Shown here piece by piece: positions 17,101-26,000 of a stretch of 55,660 nt of DNA. Position 1 is the stretch's first letter; every line of letters starts with the position of its first letter. The translations under genes were made by a program, and so were the position numbers. This DNA comes from a virus. Location of the stretch: the IMG/VR virus record IMGVR_UViG_3300031578_006468, positions 1 to 55,660 of that record; one strand, written 5' to 3'. The notes under the pieces were generated by a model, which saw only the letters and a program-made list of their open reading frames with translations, ran no database searches and had not been told where the DNA came from.

Positions 17101-19628
17101 TCAACGATTGTACGTCATATGATTGGTATAATGTTGTAAATGCAGCTGCCCAATGTACAATGCCTATATCAGAAGGTAACGAGGCGGTAGCGCAGATGGG
17201 TGAAGGTGCTTGGAGGTATTGTCTTCCAGAAGAATATAGAGCAACGACTTCCATGGGTGGTAGTCAGTGGGCCGCAGCTTGTGCTACATCTTTTTATTTC
17301 CACTACAGTAAAGCATCGAGAGAAAGTGTTAGATTCACCGGTTCTGGTAGAAAAAGGGCTAAGATAGATGAGAATGAATATCAATTTAAGAAATGGACAC
17401 TGCCTCCCTTCGGAAATTCTGGTAGAGAGATGGTTGAAAGATATTTAATAAGAGATTATATATCTTTTATAGACTTATCTAGCCCCCACCCAGTTACAAA
17501 AAAAGAATATATGCCGATGGTTTTTGATATGGAAGATTTAATATCAGATGTTAATTGTTTTGTTAATGTGGATATTTTTTCTCCTTTAAATGAACCCTTT
17601 ATGGGTTTTTCTATGATAAATAATTACTTATCTGAAACTATCAATGAGAGCATGTCTTCAGAAAGGTATAGGTTTGATGATATAATTGATCCAGTTCGTC
17701 ATAATAGCTGTATGTATCCTTATCCCTTGGAAATTTTTGGGGGTGGGTTTTCTACTTCAAGATATAGTTTTAAAAATGAAAATCATATTTGGGCTTGGCA
17801 AGAATACTGGAAAAATATAGAACGCAACATTGACAGTACTTTAGAACAATTTAGATTTTTAGATTTATTAAGACCGTTATATTATTTCGATGCTAAAAAA
17901 ATTGAACATAGGTTTATTACAAGTGAGGGGGAACACACTATAACATTTAAACCACCAGAGTTTGAAGAAGACGAAGATGGTAATGTAAACATGAGTACCT
18001 ATCCTTGTATACAACTTGATAATGGAGAACCTAGATTTTTTGAACTAGTTTATACTAGTTATTCTGAAGAGAATGTAACGTGGATGGATGAATCTTCTGG
18101 GGGTTTTGTTGGTGGCTCTGGAGGCGATGGTGAAGGCGGCGAAGGTTCAGACCAGGGAGGTATATATGAGGAAGCTAATAATGGGCCTACTGAGAATGGT
18201 TTTACGGGTGGGAATGATCCACAGTGGTGTCATGATTTCAACACATTATTTGATAGTACAGCCATATATGGAGTAAGTGAGGAAAGATCTTTTTATATGG
18301 GCCAAGGAGATTTTGGAGGGGAAATATATGTTTATTATAATAGAGGACTTATAACAAATATTCCTAGAAACAGACTTGGATACTTACCAATGGATGTAAC
18401 ATATAACATAGAGGCCTCTATAGTTACTATAAGTGAAGATAATTCTACTATAATAGCTTATTGGAACATGGAAGATGTAGATACTATACCGGTAACTATA
18501 AATGTTGAAGGTATTTGGGGAATTAGTATGGGCAAAGTTTTTTCTAGGCCTGCTTTGTTGGCCAAAGAATCAAATCAACCTATGAATGGTGATGGTACTG
18601 TGTGGCCAGTGGGAGGAGACCTTATAGGTACTCTTAAATATAAGTCTGGTCAGCAAATGCCTGTGGCTAACTACAGTATAGATTTTGATTTGTCAAGATT
18701 ACCAGATAGAATGTTGAAAGATTTAAACTATTTTATAGTTCAGATTTCGGCTGCTCCAGGTCAAGAAATTAATGTTACAAGTATATCAGCCGATATGGCT
18801 AAGTATATAGAGGCAACAGAAACTATAAAAGTTTGGGAAAGAAAATATTTCGCTGGGCAAACTTCTTCTAGTTTAATTAATGCTGATGGCCCAAATTCAA
18901 GTCTTTATCGTACCCACGATTGGGATAGGAAGAATGCAGGGCAATATTTTCCCAATGAAAATATAACTCTTACTGAAGGTAACTATATATCTAAGCTTAA
19001 TATGGTAAGTTGTGGTGATCTATATCAGCATGATGAGAATATAGAATTAACTATAACTAATTTAAAGAAGCAAGAGTTGGAAGTTCAGAGAGAGTTATAT
19101 GAAGACGCGTATAACAGAGACTCGTATGATACTTTAAATTTTGTAGGAGTAATCCCCCCACTTATTAGAGACTGGTTTGTTAAAACTGGTGCATATTTAA
19201 GTAGAGCATCTAGATTAACATTAACATACGGAAAAATAAACTGGGATAGTAACAGTGTACAAGCGTCTTTACATCAAGAGGCTGACTTTTTTATGCCGGG
19301 CGGTCATTACTTCGCATGGTCTGAACATGGTTTTAGAACTAGGTGCTACATTTTAGGACCTGTAATGACTGTCTATGAAGTTGATTGGGTGCATTATAAA
19401 CATGGTGGAAAAGAGTCTACTTTAGATGCCGGCCATGCTTATGCCGGCTGGGGTAGACTAGAGTATTACGAGGGCAGACTTTGGCAAATGGGTCTTTCTG
19501 ATACTCCTTGGGATACTAGTGGTCATGATTTACTAACGCAATCTCAAGGTACAATATATGGTGGTTTTGGAGATCAAGCCGGCGGCCAGATGGACACCGC
19601 CCTGGGAGATCCACTAGCTTATGGATAG
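14121..19628 (+). CDS. Giant cysteine-rich virion protein
   Basis: 1835 residues. Unusually for a cytoplasm-assembled phage protein, it carries about 20 cysteines in the first 550 residues, including IFCICTEGELC and PECPC clusters, and a further dense group KCGDHDCNDPYNC near residue 975. A Gly-rich linker (GGFVGGSGGDGEGGEG, about residues 1325-1340, extending to about 1368) separates it from a C-terminal part of about 460 residues with beta-sandwich-like strands. A stop codon sits just before the ATG, so the start is fixed, but the nearest AGGAG is about 16 bases upstream, an unusually long spacer. The end overlaps the next gene by 8 bases. The cysteines could bind metals or form disulfides after release. 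A baseplate or adhesin role is inferred. Confidence 0.65.
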   Translation: MAINVADLIKEWWNKYQPDPRANYDLVVSTTREQLDTEGIIKYPGGVTQKVTNSNLQTGACQYWVKGLPAVCTNWNGQTLICTAEFTDIVDKPSGYGLGKCDMLGRRDWCSKYTAAAPENLEEFVCVAPCIEKSGLGRQEENEFGSLSYRPFLPSEIRGYNADEAGVGRCDGWGMGRSDQGPYLLVEDIYTDRPICRHYRPQQMGFGAIQPRPYPGSTTPGKPFDPAVNRLPTTLEELHDGSPSDPLVRATIRLPHAFQIYNSRAMYQKCAYWDADLPSFFEIDKYGGDPINDIINLDEDIFCICTEGELCDPYRNVAEVWPPGVPYVLSSVWAGYGGIICNGAKPECPCYTGKWIYCNDNNMRDGMRVTADQVYELRFWASNWSSQDEYDNYYLTKPGRTENSYADESTSDIYTFTEWEKFDGTNPNQSTMRGKKHHMCMPAPLNMRWFDPSIYITKELVTYPKIGTNTGTNVQNSGVSFPTLVRELEDPKDFVPDIFIVYPYMTTDPWDTVVCDDSDKPDYCFHDSNVMSDTYITFAGHTTSSKMVYVLNSELCQSLKGSKAKEYFDSYTRATQILGTVWADYNESVEKLLENCIEENVGIDKVVSNESGVFILDNVELKPNSENRFYVICRYFEDDFPYYTFRKIRVIDRYWGALITQTSAIHSRGDGVVWVDSFPSYFLPGVDIVGNVSSTLGIVSTVFSTYALYVYSLTAGNKAYYSYCINEYEEEDSDVVHWCQIGPTGYIWAELDNIQISYLWSLTIVDAYMELRSGDNTSVNLCGSTDNKVQLTLVFPESGVSAEEASMQRLSIPPDAIILKSENPMAFFNRDWKLVVSYKYKRLETFTNEFTIWPTNMTGDNPSNNFVESPYTIEHEEDSSTFSINNAGGIASKGTVKVMAYIVDEAGRVQTAAATKMLMQGCELLCRSVDIRYKYSADAIKYDLEPSRGFFTWRGPPTVNQSSGDGAIHTYKNKCGDHDCNDPYNCIGPVWFPFNDCTSYDWYNVVNAAAQCTMPISEGNEAVAQMGEGAWRYCLPEEYRATTSMGGSQWAAACATSFYFHYSKASRESVRFTGSGRKRAKIDENEYQFKKWTLPPFGNSGREMVERYLIRDYISFIDLSSPHPVTKKEYMPMVFDMEDLISDVNCFVNVDIFSPLNEPFMGFSMINNYLSETINESMSSERYRFDDIIDPVRHNSCMYPYPLEIFGGGFSTSRYSFKNENHIWAWQEYWKNIERNIDSTLEQFRFLDLLRPLYYFDAKKIEHRFITSEGEHTITFKPPEFEEDEDGNVNMSTYPCIQLDNGEPRFFELVYTSYSEENVTWMDESSGGFVGGSGGDGEGGEGSDQGGIYEEANNGPTENGFTGGNDPQWCHDFNTLFDSTAIYGVSEERSFYMGQGDFGGEIYVYYNRGLITNIPRNRLGYLPMDVTYNIEASIVTISEDNSTIIAYWNMEDVDTIPVTINVEGIWGISMGKVFSRPALLAKESNQPMNGDGTVWPVGGDLIGTLKYKSGQQMPVANYSIDFDLSRLPDRMLKDLNYFIVQISAAPGQEINVTSISADMAKYIEATETIKVWERKYFAGQTSSSLINADGPNSSLYRTHDWDRKNAGQYFPNENITLTEGNYISKLNMVSCGDLYQHDENIELTITNLKKQELEVQRELYEDAYNRDSYDTLNFVGVIPPLIRDWFVKTGAYLSRASRLTLTYGKINWDSNSVQASLHQEADFFMPGGHYFAWSEHGFRTRCYILGPVMTVYEVDWVHYKHGGKESTLDAGHAYAGWGRLEYYEGRLWQMGLSDTPWDTSGHDLLTQSQGTIYGGFGDQAGGQMDTALGDPLAYG

Positions 19629-20022
19629 TTTATTATATGACTTTATAAAATGTGATGATTGTGGCCAACAATTAGAACTTGACCCATCAAGCACTATGAA
19701 TGACTACCTAGAATACTTACCTTTAAATACTATAAATCTAAGTGATAGTGTGGATTCTATAATAGGAAGATATTTAGTGTATAAATGTTCATCATGTAAT
19801 AGTATTTATAAATTTACTTATAAAGAGATAGAGAAAGAATTACGTAAAAGAATAACTGAAAAACTTTTAATGCTTATGGCCAGATCTGTTTTAACAAAAA
19901 ACATATCGTTACATGATAAGTTTTTTATATATTGTGGTAAATGTGGTGGAGTAGATGGTTCCGGTAGTTGTACAATATCTGTATTTAATAACTGTGATAT
20001 AAAAAGGTTTCCATTACAATGA
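19621..20022 (+). CDS. Small zinc-ribbon protein
   Basis: 133 residues, overlapping the giant gene upstream by 8 bases and the next giant gene by 4 (ATGA). Two metal sites are visible: C11-x2-C14 with C56-x2-C59, and C105-x2-C108 with C117 and C125. A charged helix (YKEIEKELRKRITEKLLMLM) lies between them. No family is recognised. Its position between two enormous, overlapping virion genes suggests a stoichiometric partner or assembly factor for one of them. Confidence 0.6.
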   Translation: MDSLLYDFIKCDDCGQQLELDPSSTMNDYLEYLPLNTINLSDSVDSIIGRYLVYKCSSCNSIYKFTYKEIEKELRKRITEKLLMLMARSVLTKNISLHDKFFIYCGKCGGVDGSGSCTISVFNNCDIKRFPLQ

Positions 20023-23000
20023 GTTATAATGTTCTAAATTTTGATGGTAAAGTTGTTTCATCTAACAGGTGCCTACATGACTCAAACATAGGTTATGAGG
20101 TTGATTTTTCTGTTAATGGTGAGGTTGACGGATGGGTTTATTTTAATGGTATTCATACTTATGGTTGTTGGAATAACTTTTTGTTTGGGACATTATATGA
20201 CACACAAGCTGTTATTGGCCGCCATGAACCATTTGTACCAACTGCTGCCGACAGTTTTTATGTTATAAGGCTTGTTATGAAGTTAGTTTTAAAGGAGAGG
20301 GTTGGGGTACAGATTGTACCGTCTACTGGAAGAGTAGCTTGGAGAACATTAAGCAACCCATTGTGGGCTAATGATAAGCAGTATGATTTTGAAATATTTA
20401 ATGATGGTGAGTGGCATACTTATTTCATAAACTTAGCTGGAGAGCAGTGGTGGCAAGGAGATGTAAATGACCTTAGAATTTATCCTATTCTGGAAAATGG
20501 TGTAAGTGGTGATGAATTCTATATAAGAACTCTTGAAATTATCTCTACAGAAAATTATAAGTGTCTAAAAGTATCATGTGATTATTATGATTATTATACA
20601 CAGGATTGTGGTGGGATAGGTGAGAGAGGTTATTGTAAATCACGTCAATTACCAGCATATACTGACCAAGGTAATGTTTTTTCATTTGCAGAAACAAAAC
20701 TATATAGTGTTGTTGAAGGAGTCAATGACACCTTACTTGTAAATATAAATGGTTATGGTTTAGAAAATATTGTATTAGAGCCTATAAGTAGTTGCTCTGG
20801 AAACCGCATGGCTAGGATTTTGACAAAAGAAATATCCAAACTAGATGTTGGTGGGTATGCTGAATGTGATGTTGAGTATACTGATATGGGAGAATTTATA
20901 ATATACTCTGGAGTTTATGCTGACGATAGCACAGTTTCTATTGGAGATACCCAGTTAGCCAGAGATTTAAGCTTTTTTGATGATACCGGAACATATATAT
21001 TTACAAGACAAAGCGGTAGGTACCCAGCATCTGGGTTTATCCCTTACTCCTCATTCAAAATTAAATCCCATCAAATACAAACTTTATTAGATTCTAGTTC
21101 GGATACTGAATTTTATTTTAATCCTTTTATTTACAACGTGGAAGGAGGCCGCCGTGATTGGTTGAATATGGGTCTTGGCGCCCCTACTAAAGATATGAGA
21201 GCCAGTGTAAATGATGATAGTGGACTAGTTAATAGATATTATAATCAGATAAATAATGCTGGAAAAACTATAATTGATTTTACTCACCCATTTAATGCTA
21301 GTGGTAGAATAACTAAAATTTATGCTGCTGTTACTTTAGACACTTTTACGTCCGGCGATTGGGAACAACGCGATACATATGATGAGAATAGAAAAGAAAC
21401 ACAGCTTTCTACAGCTAAGATTATGTTTTTTAGGCCAAAAAAAGATGGTAGTATTAGAGTCCTACCGTTTGAGCTAGATATATTGGATAGAAACCACACC
21501 GCCGGCAAGCTTTATTCTGCAGTTCAGGAATATGTAGAAATGGATTGTGATATTTTTGTAAACAAAGGCGACCTAATAGGAATTTACAATGCTAATGTTT
21601 ATAAAGGCAGGTCAATTTCTGGTAAAGAGGTTGATGCTCTTTATTATCATATTAATGGTAAAGCAGTTGGGGTTTTAGATTTAGATACCCCTACTGGCCA
21701 AGGCTCTGGTGGGTTGCTATTGTACGCTTGTAGTGAGCAAAAACAAAATAGACTGGTACTAGATGTTGACCTTGGTAAGAGAGTCAACGTTAGAAGTGTG
21801 AAGATAGACGGGGAATCAACTGAAGAATTTTTGGATTATAATATAGCTAGATGTTTAGATATGGATTGGGAAGTAGATTTGTTTGGGGGTGACCATACTA
21901 CTGGTTATATAGTTACATATAGGCCTTTAGTTAAGGCTTATTACAATCATCCCAACCTGTATTACGGTAAGAATTGCTTAAATGATGGTATAAAAGTAGT
22001 CTCTGATGGTATATCAGCCGATAGTTTTAGTGTTAATTATGGTAATAGCGAGTCTGGCTATTACAATGTATTACACCAAAAAGACGGTGGTAAAGGGGTA
22101 GTACCAGTCGGAGCTAAATATTTTCAGGTAAATGGTGATTGTGAGTGGATAGGTGTATATCTACATGCTGGAAAAAGCGGCCCGTTTGTTATGCCGGATT
22201 TTCAAGATGATCCTATAGCTTTTACAATATTTTTTCCTTTTGGTAAGGAAAAACTTATATACAAGTCTAAAATATACTTTAAGGAAAGGTATAATTTCAG
22301 AAGTTTTGGGTTGTCAACATATAAAGGGAGTTACTATGTAAATGGTAATGCTGACGATCCCAGATTTGAGTATATTCCTTATAGAACTGATGGAACTAAT
22401 ACTCCTTGGACTAGAATTTCCTTAGATGGTCTTGATTATTTTCCAGAGGATGTTAATGCTTGGGCAGATTTGAACTTATACTTGGCCGACAATCCGTGTA
22501 AAGGTCATGTCGAGATAGAGACCGTAAGGGTAGATATACATAAATATGACTATGCTTTAGATTACTTTAGTGATTATGCTTATGAATTTTCTTCTACCAT
22601 AAGGATAACTAACAACGATCAGTTTACACAAGCCACTGCTGTAGATTGGAATACATTAGAACATCAATGGGAACCTTTGCCTACCTCAGGATTTAGATTT
22701 TACTGTAATCATCATCAATCTACAAAAATATGTGAATTTGAAGTTTTTTGCGTAGCTGAAAACATTGAGTCTTCAATAGCTGGCTCCATAGATGTGGCAT
22801 TTTCATCTTATGGTGATTATTGGTGGCCAACAAAGTACTCAAGTACTAGGAATAGTATAACTGCTTTTATAGGGGATACTCCTAGATACATAAATATAGT
22901 TGTAAAACCAATAACGGAGATTAATTTAAAAGATATATTTATAGACGTTAGCTACGAAGATGTTTTTATGGGGGATAAAGGTTGTCAATACTCTTTTTTT

Positions 23001-26000
23001 CCTGAGGAAACTAAGTTGGGTGTTGATAATTTACCACAACTAGTTAATTTTAAAAATGTCTATGGAAAACCACACAATTTATTTGTAGATATAGTTAATA
23101 ATTTGTTGCTTGATAGTGGTGCTGTATTTTTTAGTAAAATGAATAGCGGCCTGTCAATTGTTAATCCTGAGATAGGTGCTGATGCTTATTATAAAAAACA
23201 ACCAAACTATCCTGTGCTTAATTATGAAAGTAATGTTGCTATAAATTGCCCAGTATACTCTTTAAAAAATTTAGCAGTTGGTGCGGAGGCGTGGTTTTCT
23301 CATAATAAAGAGTATTCTTGGAGATATTGGGGCCAACTAGTTGATGGTAAAGATATAAATTTTTCTAATGTACCAAATACCAGAATTACTACAATGAATG
23401 TCCCAACGTTGATTAGAAGTAAGTGGTGGAAAGTTGGGGTTTTTGATCCAAGAGTGTCCTCCAAAATAAGAGAAATGCGAATTTATTTTCAAGGTGAAGA
23501 GATACTAGGTGTAAATTTTTATCATAGTAAAGGCCAAGACGCCTATAATTATCCAAACGAGGATACTGCTGTACATTTGAATAATATATTGGTTGATGGT
23601 AGTTATTATGTTATGACTGGTAATCAGTATATAGGGTTTGAGTTGCCTTCTATACAATCATTTGATCAGATAGTGATGTACCACGACTCTTTACTTGAAT
23701 ATGAGAATTCACATGCAAAAGCTGGAGTTGACAGCTCAACAATGCTTCTTATACAAGGGGATGGTGATACTTACCAAACCAACACTATAGTTGATTATAG
23801 TTATTATGAGCATGCAGTGTCAATAGTTGGAAACGGTATATACTGTGATGAGGAAGTATATGATGTAGGGAATTATACATTCAATAGAACTTTTGATAGT
23901 TCTGAAGCAGAAATTGTATCTGATGATTTTACAACATTTAGTGGTACAATTTGGACAAGTCTTATAAATACAACCATAGTAGATGGTAAGTTAAACGTAA
24001 CTAATAATACACAAGCTGGCCAGGCGGTTACAAATGATTATTTTTATGATAATTTTGATGTAACAATAGACTTAAATATAGAAGGAATAATAGATGATGA
24101 GGGCTGGGCCTGCCAAATGGAACTAGTTACTGCTAGTGGAACTAAAGCTAGAGTAGGTAGGAAATATACATCAGATAATACTGTTCAATTATTCTTTTCT
24201 AGTGTGTTTGATGGTATTATTTGGGAAGAGTTAGAGACTTATATTACCAATGATTTTTATGCATTAAAGCTTAGAATTTTACGTGACGGACTAATAACTT
24301 ATTTTTATGGTTGGGATAATGATGTTTTTTGGATATTTTTAGGAAGCTCCGAGGTATTAGGAACATCCCCCGTCAAAGTTAGACTAGTGTCTGATTATAT
24401 TGCACCTACTTCTGGGGTGACTACTGCAAGATTCGACAATTTTTATTTAATTAATACAGCACGGTGGCACGAAGAGTCAAACTATGGCTCAACTTTTACA
24501 TGTGTAAGTGGTACTTATCCTAATGGTTGGGCTTATTACTATGATATAGGGTGTTCAAATCGTAGTAATGACTCTGGCTATAAGACGCCAAAAGTATTTG
24601 AGGTTCAAGATTATCCAATAGACCATAAGTATACTTTTAATATGGAGTTTGTTTTAAATGTAGATAACTTTAAAAATAGTTCTGGCACAGAGTTAGATTA
24701 TTATAGTGATATTGGTATAGCTGTGGGTATTTTTGGACATCACATAGCTACTTATGGATATTTTCCATATCAAAGATATTTTACTGGCGCCCAGGTTTAT
24801 TTTTGCCCGACTAGAGTAGGTATAGCTATAAAAAATGATTGGAATAATCTCAGTGAAACTTATGTAGCACTTGAGCCCAGAGATGGTCCTTATTATTGTA
24901 GGTTTACCGGTGACGGTAATGGTAATTATAGTTGTTATGTGTGGACAGATGCGTTGGATGGGGCAAATCAAGTAGCTAATTTTTCTTTAACTAGTTCTTA
25001 CTTTTGGCAAGGAGTTAGAGTAGGTATTGGTAGTTGTTATTCTTATGTAACTTATACTGCTGTACCTCATGCTCTTGGTTGGATATCTGATTTAAACTTT
25101 ACATGTAATAAAGTTTTGGGTACGGTGTTCGGACAAAGTGCTATAAGATTTAATGCAGTTCCAGATGAAAAAATTTTAGTTGATTATGACAACAACCCAA
25201 ATTGTAATATATTTAAAGATGGTTTTGATTTTGATACTAAAAGATTTACTATAGATTTCTACATAAAGTTTGCTACTTTATTAAACGATAGTAGTTTTAC
25301 TCCTATACATATAATTAAAAGTTGGCATGAAGACCAGATATTTAGTGTTGGTACTCCTATACAGTACCCATCCTCTTGGATTTTTACTATAGAAAGAACG
25401 GATTATTTAACATACTATTGGAGATTTTATGTTAACGTTGGTGGTTATTGTAGAAGGGTAGTAAACTACTCTTTTACTCCAGAAATGCATAGGTGGTATC
25501 ATTTTTATCTCTGTAGAGGGCCGGCCAACGGTCAAATTGCTGATGTAGTATTATTGAGAGATGGTCATCAGATTTTTTATACTAATGATGACACTCAGCT
25601 GGCTCAAGAAATACTTTATTCTGGCCAGGATGTTTCTATAGGGCAGAATCTAGATGGTTGGCTAAGGGAAGTTAGAGTGTCTTCTGACTATACGCTTGGT
25701 GGTGGTCGCTGTGAAACTTCTAATACTAACTATTTTACAACCGCCAAATCAATACCTACAGCCCCATATGAGCATTATTATACATTATCTTTTTTTGAAA
25801 GTACAGATAATATACATTATGGTAAGGTTATGGATGTAGATGTTTTATTCGATAACAGTTATAGTTATCATGAAGAGTTTAGTGTTTGGAGTGAAAATTA
25901 TTATTCATACTTTGCTATAGACTTAGGCCAACGTTTTAATTTGGGGTTAGTTAGAAGCTACCCAGTAGATACAGCATTAGCTTTTTCAATTAATAGTAAT

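Noticed and set aside
18088-18276. Off-frame open frame inside the 1835-residue gene
   Set aside because: It coincides with the Gly-rich linker, whose biased codons open other frames.
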